From Neoceratodus forsteri (taxonomy: Eukaryota; Chordata; Ceratodontiformes; Ceratodontidae): a stretch of DNA of 64,000 nt. Where the stretch lies: NCBI GenBank assembly GCA_016271365.2, contig CM028129.1:458318501-458382500 (forward strand), written 5' to 3'. The notes below the pieces were generated by a model. It saw only the letters and a program-made list of their open reading frames with translations, was not told the origin of the DNA and made no database searches. Position numbers and translations under genes: made by a program. Of this stretch, positions 53,290 through 64,000 are shown in pieces. Each line of letters begins with the position of its first letter. The stretch's first letter is position 1.

Positions 53290-54813
53290 AAGGCTATTAG
53301 GGATGCTAAAGGTGAATTTTGAAAAACTGCTGCTGCACACAACTAGAGACCCCAGGAGGTTCTGGAGAAACAGTAAGAATATAGTCAGTGGGACTCCGAG
53401 CGGTGAGACCTCTGATATGATCATCGATGGTACCAATTGCAACAACTCTCTGACCAATGCAAATGCATTCAACCAATACTTTTTGGACCTATCTACTTTA
53501 ACCTCGTCACTCCCCCATGGCAGAGGGGAAAAGGGTGAACAAGGGGCCGCACCGTCCTCATCTTACCCGCCCTTTCTTTTTAAGGTGGTGGTGGTGCAAG
53601 AAGTGCAGAGACTGCTCTTGGGCCTCTCCCACTTCTCGAGTGCTGGCCATGATGGACTGGAGCGAAACTCCTGAGTCTCAGTGCCAGTAAGATTGCCCCC
53701 ATGGTAACCCATATCATCACTCTGTCCCTGTCGTCGGGTGTCATTCCGGAAGTATGCAAAGTTGCCAGGGTGGTCCCGATACTTAAGCAGGGGAACCTCA
53801 AACTCATAGAAAACTACTGTCCAATATCCATACTGTCAGTGGTCAGCAAACTTCTAGAGAAGGTCATGGCAGGGCAACTCTCGGAGTACTTGCAGTCTCA
53901 TGACCTGTTGTCCCCAGAGCAGCATGGCATTAGGAAAGGGCACAGCACATCTTCTGCCCTTGTCACGGTCTCATCTTGGATCAGAGTGGCTATGGACCAA
54001 AGCAAACTCTCTGGAGCTATCTTATAGCTCTCTAAGGCCTTTGATCTTGTTGATCACATTATGCTCTCCACCCAGCTCAACTCCTATGGTCTATCACCTG
54101 AGGTGCTCAACTGGTTCTCCAACTACTTAAATGGCAGAAAGCAACTTGTTAAGTATGGGAAGGAGTTCTCGGGCACTATCCTTGTTACCATGGGTGTACC
54201 ACAAGGCTCTGTCTTGGGGCCCTGGTTTTCCATATTTGTGAACAAACTCCTGGCTGCCGCTGTCCACTGCACGCCTATCCTTTATGCAGATGACCTGGTC
54301 ATCCTGACTCATTCCCCAGAGACAGGGGTCATAAATCACCTCCTGAGTGAGGACTTGAGGAACATCCAATCCTGGATATTGTCCCACAAGTTGGTTCTAA
54401 ATCTCAGAAAACCCAGGCCATGCTCTTTGTGTCTCAGGCCAAGATTAAGGCCGCCCTGCTCCACTGTGTTTCTGGTGTCGACGGGGTCAAGATCCCAGTT
54501 ACTGACAACTTTAAATAACTTGGGGTGGCACTGGACCTGCAGCTTGACCTTGGCTGCCACATTCAGAATATTTGCAAGACTGTTAACTGCAAACTGGGTC
54601 TGGCCTACACAGCAAATAGCAATCTTACTCTGGCAGCTCGGATTGCACTTGCCAGAGAGGTGCTCCTACCCTAGTTCTGCTATGGGCTCCTCTTGTTTGC
54701 CTGCTCATCCAAAGTCCACCTCACTAGGTAGTCGACTGCCTATAACAATGTCTGCCGCTTCACGCTGGCTTCCCCCCATCTCACTCACCATTGTGACCTC
54801 TATGGCAGGCTAA
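53290..54813 (+). pseudogene. L2 ORF2 reverse transcriptase
   Basis: Frame 53303-53674 (RRFWRNSKNIVSGTPSGE, NAFNQYFLDLS, HFSSAGHDGLE) leads into RT. Frame 53701-54027 has VPILKQGNLKLIENYCPISI, then SVVSKLLEKVMAGQLSEYLQ and LLSPEQHGIRKGHSTSSAL. Frame 54061-54813 has GLSPEVLNWFSNYLNGRKQL, TMGVPQGSVLGPWFSIFVNK and an intact catalytic box ILYADDLVILTHS. A stop at about 54027 breaks the S-K-A-F-D block (SKAFDLVDHI reads in another frame). C-terminal homology continues with frameshifts to about 55200 (HHCDLYGRLNWLS). Confidence 0.9.
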
Positions 54814-55342
54814 ACTGGCTCTCACCTGCAAACCACATAGACTTCATCCTAGGGTGCTTCACCGGAAAGGTCCTTGGCACTGGTACTCCTCCAGGGCTTG
54901 CTTAATTACTTGTCCCAGCTGATTTCTTCTCCTACTCCCTCAGGTCCCCGGGACATGCCCTTCTTAAGATACCGGCTACACGGACTCAAATGTGTGGGCG
55001 GGATTTTGCTGCATGTGCTCCTAGACTGTGGAACACTTTCCTGCCCAGGTCTGTTCCTCGACTCACAGGTGTGTCTTCGCTCCACCTTATGGAACCACCT
55101 TAAACTTTCCTCGGCTTGTGGCTGTCCCAAATCCCCATAAATTGATCCATCACAGCACTCCTCTGCCCTGGACGTCCTCCTGGACAAAAGACCCAACTCC
55201 ATGAGGTCACTAAGCTGTATATAGTGTCATATCTGAAGGATCTCAATACTGTACCTCTGGTACTGCTCTTAGCTTCCACAAGGTGTTTATTATGTTATGC
55301 ACATACTGTATAATCTATGCCTTACTACGTTTTGCATGCTGT

Positions 55343-55350
55343 GTTGAATC
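55343..55350. repeat. 8-bp target-site duplication (left)
   Basis: GTTGAATC, identical to 57859-57866, directly flanking the hAT element. Confidence 0.95.
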
Positions 55351-57858
55351 TAGAGATGCAGCGAATTTAAAAATCCGGCGACGTGAAGCTGGCGGGCACT
55401 TCGCTTGCTACCCACTGGCGGAGTGGGCGTAAAGTGCTCACTTCGCCTTGTCATTACCACTTCGCTTTAAGGTGGAATGGCAAAGAGAAGTAAGGCAAGG
55501 TCATTGTTTTAATGGACTTTATGTCTCTCATTAGGATTCTAAGTGATCCACTTAGTGTTTCAGATTTGCAGCCCCCACACATCACATGGCTCACAGTACT
55601 GTAAGTCACATGCTTTTAGCTAGGCAGGAAGAAACTGAGTCATACAAGCAGACACTTTTACTTTCTCCTGTGCAGATGGACAGAGAGTAGTGTGTTTTGT
55701 GACTGCTGATACTTTTAGATCAGAGGAGGAGGAGATTTAAACTATGACGTAGACCCAACAGCTTTTTAAAAGCTACATTTTTTGTCTTTTTGTACTCTTT
55801 TACTTAATTTGTTCTTTTCTGTAAATTTTATTTTTCTTACCTTTATAAATAGTTAGTTGTTTGTCTGTATGTGTGACTGTGTGTATGTTGTGTGACAGTG
55901 TAAGTAGTGATTGGTCGGACTGAGGGAGCTCAGTAGGAGAGATGGACCAGGGTGAGGGAATGTCTGGGACGGGGCTGCTTTTGGGAGCGTGGTAGTGGTA
56001 AGCATCATACTGCAGCGTGTGTGGAGGGCATGGGCACCCATTCCTGTTGGACCACTCAAAACTTGTGAGTGCCCCCGACAGGACCAGCACTGCCTCCTGT
56101 CCTGACTCTGAGGCAGTTGAACCACCACCACCAAGTCCAGCTCCAGGTCCTCTGGAGCAGGATGTGCCTGTTCCCCCAGGCCCATGTGTGAATCCCATCT
56201 CTGTTCAGCACCGTGACCAGCAGGCTTACAATACATCCAAGTAACTATTAAAAAAAATGTATGTTGTGATTCATGACGTGATCTTAAATCGTGATTTGTG
56301 ACTGCAATTGTGACCATGATGATGAAGAAAAATGAATGCCTATGGCTGTACTTCCCCGGGCCCCGATGAGTTGTAGCTTAAAGCTTCCAGACTTAAAAAC
56401 ACATATCAATGAGTACAATGGTGGGGTGGTGAAGCCTGGAGAGATACTACAAAACAGGCTTAAAATACATCCAAGTAACTAGAAAAAAAATGAATGTGAT
56501 TCATAACGTGAATGATCGTGAATCGTGATTTGTGACTGTGATGATAAAGAACATGATTTGTATCATGAGTGACTCATGATGATGGTCCTGACTTAAAATG
56601 CGTATTAATGAGTACAATGTTCATGCAGAATTAAGCACTGCACCTGTCCAGTACTCTAAAGGGAAGCCAAAGAAACAACTCTGACTTAAGTTACAGATGG
56701 AGATTGGGCCCTAAAGAGATGCAAATGCACAGATAGATTAAGATTGGCGCTGTGCACTGATGAGATGCAGACACAAAGGCACAACACCTAACCAGTGCTC
56801 ACCATCAGAAATTCAAATCTGGAAAAGAATACCTTTACCGGTTGGGGCAGGCCGAGCAGGGGGGCAGAGTACTGAACTGCAGCAGTAACAGTCACTATTA
56901 CCAGTACCAGTGCCAGTAAAGATACCACAAAGAAGTACAAAAATCACACTGCAGCAGTGGATAGCAGCTTCACATTGCTGAAATTATTATATGGCACAAT
57001 AAAAGGTGTCTGATTTGATGACACGCGGTGACACCTCACACACATACTCACACACACACACACACACACTAAGTAATGCATAGCAAATTGAAAACTTCAG
57101 TAATATAACCACATATTTTAAACAAACTAAAATTATGCACTGCTGCACCACAACAATCAGCAAAAAATATGGCAAGAAATATTGAAAATATTACTGTGTG
57201 TACATTAACACAGTTAAACAAGAAAAATATCACCAAAACGGAAAGCACTGTCTTTTTCTCCAAGTTAATCTACCTACACCACAGACACACCCCTCCCCCA
57301 AAGCACACTTCCACTGTCTCTCAGTACACAGACTGAATGTTGTACATTAACATTCAAAATCCATACTCAATCAATAAACGCTCGATGATATGAGCACAAG
57401 AGGGTTTCGTATATTCGATGAACTAAAGTTTCAGCAAAAAAATTACTCAAAAAGGCTTTTTTAACAGCTTTTTGAATGTTTGAATTGCAGAGAGCTCTCA
57501 GAGCAGATTGTCTCCTACAGCTTCCTACGCACACACTACCCCAAACTGAGGCTGTGCAGAACAATCTAGAGCCCATGTGACCTGAAATCCCATGAAACAC
57601 TGCAAAATTCACCATTGGAGCTTAAAAACAAGGCAAAGTAAGGTGAAGTACATTGTTTTCAATGTACTTCACCTTAAGAATTGGTGGAGTAGTGGTTTGG
57701 GAAGGCGAAGTAGCGTGAAGTAATTGTTTTCAATGGACTTTGTGTTACCCATTTGCAATGCGAAGTACTCCGCTTCGCGTTGCGGAGCACTCCGCGACTT
57801 CACCTTCACTCTGCCGATCACTTCGCAGAGAGAATTGGGGCCATTTCACCCACCACTA
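55351..57858. mobile_element. hAT-type DNA transposon, non-autonomous
   Basis: A 2,508-bp element flanked by the perfect 8-bp duplication GTTGAATC, the hAT signature. Termini: left TAGAGATGCAGCG, right end read in reverse TAGTGGTGGGTG. Short CACTTCGC motifs recur near both ends (55397, 55439, 55458, 57819), with GCGAAGT forms at about 57704-57770, likely subterminal transposase sites. A 17-bp perfect palindrome lies at 57639-57676. The interior has only Pro-rich short frames (56017-56244, 55853-56317) with no transposase motif, and a (CA)n tract at about 57047-57068. It excises cleanly from the L2 3' UTR in reading. Confidence 0.92.
57639..57676. repeat. Perfect 17-bp palindrome inside the hAT
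   Basis: TAAGGTGAAGTACATTG (57639-57655) pairs with CAATGTACTTCACCTTA (57660-57676) across TTTT. It contains two copies of the GTGAAGT/ACTTCAC motif related to the subterminal repeats. Confidence 0.93.
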
Positions 57859-57866
57859 GTTGAATC
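57859..57866. repeat. 8-bp target-site duplication (right)
   Basis: GTTGAATC, identical to 55343-55350. Confidence 0.95.
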
Positions 57867-58045
57867 AGTAATCTTACTGTCCTCACATGAACTGTAACAT
57901 GTCTAATTTGTACAATGTCATTTTATGTACTTAAATCTGTTATTCCTGTACTCGCCTGGGTCATACCTGAAAATAAGCAATTATCTTGTCTAGTGTACTT
58001 ACCTGGTTAACAAAAGCTCAATAAATAAATAAATAATGTGTGACC

Positions 58046-58690
58046 AGGAAAGGCGCACTAAGCTAATATAACTTGTTTCCAGGTGTGTCCTGGAGGTGGA
58101 TTGCATGGACCTGTTTTATAGATCACTGGTAAGACCCATGTGGAGTACTATCCCTAGTTATGGAGTCATCACCTTAGGAAAGACAGAGACAAGCTGGAGA
58201 TAGTCCAGCATAGAGTAATCAAGTTGATTCAGGGCCCACAGGGCAGATCTTAGGAGGACTGGCTAAGGGCACTGAATGTACACTCACCTGAGGCTAGAAG
58301 GGAGAGGGGTGACATGGTACATACCTTCAAGATCCTGAAAGGAATAAACAAAGTAAACTGTGAGGAACTATTTAGCAGGAATGATGGGTCAAGAACAACA
58401 GGACATGAATGTATACTGGCGGGGAGAGATTCAGGAGGGATGCTAGAAAGTTTTACCTTAGCGAGAGAGTGGAGCATGGAATAGCCAACCAACAGAGGTG
58501 GTGGGTGCAAAAACATTAATGGGTTCAGTTATGGCTGAGACAGATTAATGGACTTAATAGTTTCTCAGATGGCATCAGTAAGGCAGGGAGCAAGGGGAGA
58601 GGACAGCAAAATCCCCATCTAGATAATAGAACACAGGGTACAGATGTGTAAAACTGGACAGAATGGATGGACCAGTGGGCTTTTTCTGTT
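58046..58690 (+). mobile_element. CR1 fragment, right part
   Basis: Plus strand. About 58110 onward gives F-Y-R-S-L-V-R-P, then L-W-S-H-H-L-R-K-D-R-D-K-L-E, VIKLIQGPQGRS, RALNVHSPEARRERGDMVH and TFKILKGINKVN, the CR1 ORF2 C-terminal region, followed by SGGMLESFTLARE. It continues the fragment at 51366. The first ~50 bases (AGGAAAGGCGCACTAAGC) resemble the LINE tail at 41315 rather than CR1. No CR1 octamer tail is seen. Confidence 0.82.
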
Positions 58691-61239
58691 GACCTTGTCT
58701 GTGTTTCCATTTGTATGACTAGAAGTAAACTACTCTTTAGAAATGAGCTTAAAAGTTTCAATAGGCAAATTAGGCAATCAGCATAAATTGACATGATAAA
58801 ACTAGGTAAAATAGATGCTTCTTGTGCAAAACTGGTTTGAAAACAAGAATCTTTAAACCCTTCCAGTTCAAACCAACCCCAAATTGAAAATGATTCACCC
58901 CTTAAGCGTCTGTTATCTGATTTGGATTCCATTTCGGATAATTGGGAATTAGACCTAGAAGATCTGGAACAGTATGGGTCAGCCCACCTCAAGGGGTCCA
59001 AATCTGAATCTGCCAGATAACGTGATAAGATATAGACAACTGTTTGGCGACATGGTACTGATTCAGATACAGAATATCTTTGGTCCCCTACATGAGTGTT
59101 CTGAAGGAATCCAAGACACCGCTATGAAAGAGGCCTTTCTAAATTTGAGCAGACTCATTCATCCCCAAGCAAAATCCATTTATGTTATAAACAGAGCCCC
59201 ATGGCATTCTTTTTTTTTTTTAATAATTTTTATTTTTATTTTTCTGGAATTTCTTATTTTTTTAGTCATTAAAATGTAGTTTTATTTCTTGTTATCACAC
59301 TTACAGTCTTAAAATACCTCAAAATGACCTTATACGGACCAGAAATCACATTCCCAGTATATTACATTGTATTATGCAGCATTATGCTATGGTCTTGAAA
59401 GGTTTTGTGAATCAAACAATTCCTCTGTCGCTTCCTTGCTGGCCATCTCTGTGGTGACAACAGAGCCTAAACAACAACTGCTGCAAGCATTTATTTCGTT
59501 TTGCCAAAACCCAAACAATTTTTAACTTTTATGTGCTTGTTTTCATTTCTTTTTTATACCTTGATTTTCTTGTTATTTTTGCATAAGAAAAACATGAGTC
59601 TCTAGTTATAAACATGGAAACAAATGTCAGGTAGAAATCTTTATTCAACACATTCTTCAGAAGAAATGGTAAAATGAACCTATCCATGGTCGATTTGGTG
59701 ACCTTAGGGACCTTCCTCCTTCAGGTCTTCAAGTGCTATTCCATCTTGATTCTTGGAACAAGACAGCTATTTAACTGTCATTGTAAAAAATGTCAAGGTG
59801 TTCCACTATAAATAACTAGAAAAGAAAAATCATATTTAGCAAAGTGGACATTTCTGTTATTCACATTTTCTTCTGAATTGTGAAAGTGCTGATGCTAATT
59901 AAGTTTCTGAAAATGGTGATTTTCCTATTTATTGTGTCCTCCTTTTATATGTTAATAATCTAGTGTCTTGTCCAAGTCTCCGCCCCTTCACCACCTCTCA
60001 ACCCCATTTATCGATAGAGTACAAAAGGCTTCTGAGAAACTTAATATTGTATACTGAAAAGAATATTGCAGGTCAAATAATAAGTAATCAGAAAAAGTCT
60101 GGGCTCACAAAAATACTCAAGTCTGTCTTTTGCCAGTGTATATGCCACTATTTTTGTGTATGTGATGCAATAATACATTTTTTTTGCACTTCAACTTGGT
60201 GTGGACAATTCATCCATTACTAAATTTTTTTTGTGACCTAGGACTTTTTTCATTTTACAGTAGATACTTTGAATTTGCCCTTGTGCTCCAGTTTCTCCTC
60301 TGAACTGTGTTTTTTAGTTGGTATAGGTCAATGAATAACACACTTCAGGAAGTAGTAATAGCTCCTACTGCTATAGATGTCTGATGTGTTTGACTTTGTT
60401 GAGGCATGGGAGCATATTAGGATTTCTAATTCTACTAATTTGTTTATACCAGTAGCCCAATTAAAAACAAGTTTGCATTTACATTGGGATTTTGCAGCCT
60501 ATTTTTTCCCAGCAAGGAGGTAGGCATTTTTATTTATATGAAGACACTAGAGTGCCAGAATGTTGCAATTTGAGCAAAAAAAAATAAAAATAAATCCAAC
60601 AGCACACCAAAATGCAGGGAATAATGCATACAGAGGAACAATTCAGGACTGGGTTGTCACCGCACAGATATATGTAAAATGAATAACAGACAGGGAATGT
60701 GTATTATGCAGCTATAATATTAATGTAATTGAGCATGTCACCAGAACCTCAAAATGGTATTTTAGCCAAGTAAAACACAGTCTCCTAGCTGTCATTTTTG
60801 TAATATACAGATCCAAGAAACTTTCACTTCTTTTTACTTCATAAGCACTCCCCAAGCTGTAGTCTCAGTGGTAAATCGTAACAAAGTGCAACTTCTTTTT
60901 AAAAATCCTATACCTATTGCCACATAAACCAGTTTTTCCTGTTCTGTTTCTTTGTTTGTTTTTTAGTCCCAAAACATTGTAATGCTACCACTACCACCAG
61001 TGCTCGAGTCCTGTGCTTATCTAGCCATCACTGGATAGTCACACTACATTTCAAAGGTATCATGTAATATGAGCGATTATTATTATTGAGCAGCTCAATA
61101 TGAGTAACTCAATAATACCACTCATAATTACAGCGAGTGGTAGAAGAGCTTGAGCTATCCTGTATAGTGAGTGTAGCAGTGATCTACACTCACTATAGCA
61201 GGATATAGGAAGGTTTTTGGCCAAGCCCTGCTGAATTGG
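58691..61239. other. Unassigned AT-rich sequence
   Basis: No gene recognised. 58850-59200 has a plus frame (58974-59279) with an acidic region upstream (ELDLEDLEQYG in another frame), coding-like but without an identified family. A T14 run with TAATTTTTATTTTTATTTTT (about 59211-59245) looks like the antisense tail of a retroposon. The rest is AT-rich with no supported feature except the hairpins near 61.1-61.2 kb. Confidence 0.4.
61081..61205. repeat. Two hairpins next to a SINE
   Basis: TATTATTGAG (61081-61090) pairs with CTCAATAATA (61108-61117). TATCCTG plus TATAGTGAGTGTAG (61156-61176) pairs with CTACACTCACTATA (61184-61197) plus CAGGATA (61199-61205), 21 bp with one bulged G and a 7-base loop. 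Confidence 0.9.
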
Positions 61240-61400
61240 CTATCTGGTATAGTGGCTAGAGCCACTGCCTACAGAGCTGGTGGACCTGGGTCCTGCTGTG
61301 GGAGAAATTATTTTTTGCATGCATTTTGCATTGTGTCTATGTCCACCCACCCTGGAGCTGATAATAATTTAGTTGGGGGGGGGGGTACAGAAACTGTATT
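61240..61400 (+). mobile_element. tRNA-derived SINE fragment
   Basis: TATAGTGGCTAGAGCCACTG (61257-61276) fits a tRNA box A with the D-loop, and GGACCTGGGTCCTGC (about 61287-61301) stands where box B should be, though degraded. A G10 run follows at about 61376-61385. It resembles the MIR-like tRNA head but the core is not recognised. Confidence 0.5.
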
Positions 61401-62150
61401 GTGGTTAAAAGGTTAGCGACCATCACTGTTTGCAGCAGTCAATGTTATTTTGATCACCCTTATCACATAAAATCCATTTCAAATCCTGTCCCTGAGTATT
61501 CTCCAGATTGTTGTTCAAATAAAAATAAAACTACTGAACCAGGAGAGGGAGGCAAGGACAGATGAAAGAGTAAGTCTTCCCAGTCCATCTTAGTTGAGTG
61601 ACATCAATGCAAGACATTCTGTGGATTCCTTCCCAGCGGTGAAGACATGCTGCACTGAGCATGATGATTTATGCTGCATGTGGTAAGGTTCATACCTGTA
61701 ATACCATTGTTCAGAGCTGCAAAGAAAGTATTACAAGATCTCATAATACTATTGCTGCAGCTCAAATGATGGTGGTGCTAGTGCACCTTTTTCATGTGCT
61801 TTTCAATAGTATTATTCTGCCAAATTTTTGTGCTACTCCATGTATTTTCTCAGACAATCTGTAATCACAGAGGCACATTAGGGTGAGATGGCAGTCCTCA
61901 TCCCCTGTGTCGGGATACCTTAATTGACTATATTTTCTTATCAGATATTGTTATCCCTAAGGTACATTAGGGCAGAGAAAGAGCACACGTCTCTGGTGCA
62001 GACGATACCCAAATCTGACTACGTCTTATCTGATGTTGGAGGATATATACGCACTTGCTCTATTCAATATATCATGCTGATTGTTCTGATTACTATTGTA
62101 GGGTCCAATATGTAATTCATTTTTTTTTTTAATATATTTTTATTAAGAGT
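61401..62150. other. Unassigned sequence
   Basis: No recognised gene. A T12 run with AATATATTTTTATTAAGAG at about 62120-62149 may be the antisense tail of a retroposon or the start of the following L2. Confidence 0.4.
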
Positions 62151-64000
62151 CAGACAGTAGCATATTTGCATATTACATCACACTCCATTCCAATCACATT
62201 ACATCGATACATATACTTTTTATTCTCTCGAGCTGCCTCTGCAGATTACTCCGACATCCAGATCTGAGACTTCCTACTCATGATAAATTTCTGCCAGGAC
62301 ACTAGTGGCTGCAACACTAGGCCAGTATAACACCAGTAGTGGGTAAAGGCCTACCCATTAACACCGCCTCCCCTATCGCCCAAAAAATAGTGCTTACAAA
62401 TTACAGTTTGCTGCCTTAAAAAGAATACTGCTTCTTTTACTATTGTGCACAGGCAATTTTGAACTCAACCCAGGACCATTAGACACCCTTGCTTCTCCAT
62501 CAGACCTGGCAGGTATCAAAGGACTGTCTTTTATGCATCTTAATGCCTGTAGTTTGTTGAAAAAGTTCACCCTTATCCAGACTTGAGTGAGACACACTCT
62601 ACCCGACGTCCTAGTGATCACTGACACCTGGCTTAGGCCAGCCACCCCAGACAATGAAATCAATATCCCAAATGATTTACTCTTCCGAGCGGATAGGCAA
62701 TCAAGATGAGGTGGGGTGGCAATTTACGTAAGGAACAACTACTCAGCCGCATGCATAGATTCATCATCCTCCCTCAAAGAATTTGAGTGCTTGACCAAAC
62801 TTCCTCCTTCCAGTGCACTCTGTGTAATAGGCTGCTACAGGCCCTCTTTTGATGGGCCGCATCCCCTGTCTCATCTCAGTTCTGTACTGGGGCTCAGTTC
62901 CTTGGAAACCATTATTCTTGGCAACCTGAACTATGATTGGCTATCAAGTGCATCAGCTTCCTTGAAATTCTTTTATGACACTCTAAGGCTGGTGAAACTC
63001 ATTGGCGAGTCTACTTACCAAAATAAAAGGAACCTTAACAACAGCTCCCTTTTAAACATAATTTTGGTAAGCAAACCATACCTATTCTCTCATGTCGGAT
63101 CATTTTCTCAGACATTAGTGATCATTGAATAATCACCACCATTAGATCCGTGCACAACCCACAGTTTGTGGCAAAGTTCTCTATCAAGAGGTGCAAATGC
63201 AACTTAGATTTGTTTGCTTATGTCCATGATTTGAAACATTCACCTCGATGGCAGGAATTCTTCCTAGCCAAAACAGTTAACAGGACATATACTATTTTTT
63301 ATGATATTTTAAGTGAGGCTTTAAATAAGCATGCACCCTTGGTTAAGGTGCGGGTCAGGAGCAGCATCTGCTGTTGGTTCTCACCTGAGCTCAAAGCTTC
63401 CCTGTTAGAAAGGGATACTTTATGGAAAAAAAGCCGAAGAAGCAAGAACGACTTGGATTGGTGTCTTTTTAAGAGAGCACGTAACAAGTGCACCAAGTTG
63501 GTCAGAGCAGCCAAGGCCGCCTACTATCATTCAGAGCTAGCCTCTGCCTCAAGAAATCCTTCAAAGCTCTGGAAAACATTAAAAGACATGTCTTGACATG
63601 CACCTGGTAATTCCATTCCAGCAAAAATTAAGTCCAGTGGCAGAATTATCTCTAACCGATCGGAGATATTGGAAGCCCTCAATAACCATTTTGCAATGGC
63701 AGGGCTAGCATTTGATACTTCTCCTGCCAATGACCTCCACACAGCTCAGGGCCCACCAACCCACGAGTCCCCCTCTACTGAGGAGGCCTTCTCCCTCCTG
63801 CCTGTCTCTCTAAAAAGGTGGAAGACCTACTGCTGTAAATGGACGTCAGGAAGGGAGCAGGCTCCAACTTCATAGAGCCATACTATCTGAAATGTGCCTA
63901 CCATGTGCTTGCTGTGTCAATCACCCACCTATTCAACATGTCACTCTCCCAGGGTAGCCTCCCCTCAATAGAAAATAACCCATGTCATCCCTCTATTAAA
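62151..64000 (+). mobile_element. L2 LINE 5' half, cut by the window end
   Basis: Plus strand: NFELNPGPLDTLASPSDLAG (about 62457-62516) after a hydrophobic stretch, then endonuclease and the RT N-terminal region, still running at 64000. It is in the same family as the 29,821-33,630 copy: both share SMHASFATAGLAF-type residues before the RT (here NNHFAMAGLAFDTS). The 3' half lies outside the window. Confidence 0.87.
62400..63875 (+). pseudogene. L2 ORF2 endonuclease and start of RT
   Basis: Endonuclease: SFMHLNACSLLKKFTLIQT, LPDVLVITDTWLRPATPDNE (T-E-T-W read as T-D-T-W), then frame 62716-63132 (AIYVRNNYSAA, VIGCYRPSF, ETIILGNLNYDWLSS). Frame 63150-63596 gives the linker: ILSEALNKHAPLVKVRVRSS, WFSPELKASLLERDTLWKKS, FKRARNKCTKLVRAAKAAYY. 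Frame 63669-63875 enters RT (NNHFAMAGLAFDTS). The metal-binding Glu of the endonuclease is Asp and there are stops at about 62583, 62709, 63132 and 63594, so it is inactive. Confidence 0.87.

Larger units (their letters stand above)
51433..58045 (+). mobile_element. L2 LINE, near full length, containing a hAT element
   Basis: Plus-strand L2 with a long 5' region (51433-52120, unassigned leader). The ORF2 leader is VTLALSGDIELNPGCLA (about 52217-52265), then endonuclease and RT (52255-54813), a C-terminal region to about 55200 and 3' UTR to 55342. It resumes after the hAT at 57867 and ends with CAATAAATAAATAAATAATG (58019-58038). The L2 lies inside a CR1. ORF2 is among the better preserved in this window. 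Confidence 0.85.

Noticed and set aside
59208..59250. L1 element in antisense with poly(T)
   Set aside because: Only a T-rich run is present; no L1 ORF2 motif follows on the minus strand, so not enough evidence.
1..64000. Host protein-coding gene or spliced exons
   Set aside because: No frame outside the transposable elements shows a recognisable cellular domain. Small exons between repeats cannot be excluded without transcript data.

Overview
This is a eukaryotic, vertebrate-type intergenic window. I see no host protein-coding gene, rRNA or cellular tRNA. Almost everything recognisable is transposable-element debris, often nested several levels deep. The mix is many L2-clade LINEs, several CR1 LINEs ending in the CR1 3' tail (ATTCTATG-type repeats), a tyrosine-recombinase Ngaro/DIRS retrotransposon, MULE, hAT and piggyBac-like DNA transposons, and tRNA-headed SINEs. 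This suggests a large repeat-rich amphibian-like (possibly caecilian) or lungfish-like genome. The species is inference; the element families are read from translated motifs.

Layout. 1-4.0 kb: an L2 on the minus strand, split by a CR1. 4.1-10.9 kb: mostly unassigned sequence with two tRNA-derived SINEs, a foldback element, a GCATGC-rich repeat and a (TG)n tract. 10.9-12.0 kb: an L2 3' fragment. 12.28-19.2 kb: a plus-strand CR1 carrying both ORFs. It is interrupted by a TTAA-flanked piggyBac-like element, a 330-bp unknown insertion and a whole MULE, and it runs into a nine-unit ~220-bp satellite (19.26-21.19 kb). 21.3-25.2 kb: a second MULE broken by an L2, ending in a cluster of palindromes. 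25.8-42.5 kb: an old plus-strand L2-like LINE that hosts a ~12-kb Ngaro element (26,281-38,404). The Ngaro is itself interrupted by a 3.8-kb L2 and a CR1 fragment. The host LINE also carries a non-autonomous DNA transposon and an L2 tail. 42.8-46.7 kb: a nearly full-length minus-strand CR1 with both ORFs. 46.7-51.2 kb: a recent ~500-bp duplication, a seven-unit hairpin minisatellite, a ~290-bp satellite with an inverted first unit, an L2 tail and a near-perfect foldback. 51.4-58.7 kb: a CR1 containing an L2 containing a 2.5-kb hAT with perfect 8-bp target duplications. 58.7-62.1 kb: AT-rich unassigned sequence with a SINE. 62.1-64 kb: the 5' half of another L2, cut by the window edge.

No gene looks functional. 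Every transposase or polymerase has stops, frameshifts or lost catalytic residues: MULE DGTF to HGTF, Ngaro RNase H Glu to Gln, CR1 FADD to FAGD. There is no operon or pathway here; the useful reading is the order of insertions and the structured repeats. The strongest candidate for something undescribed is the 47.86-48.22 kb array, whose ~55-bp units each fold into a stem-loop with differing but still paired stems.
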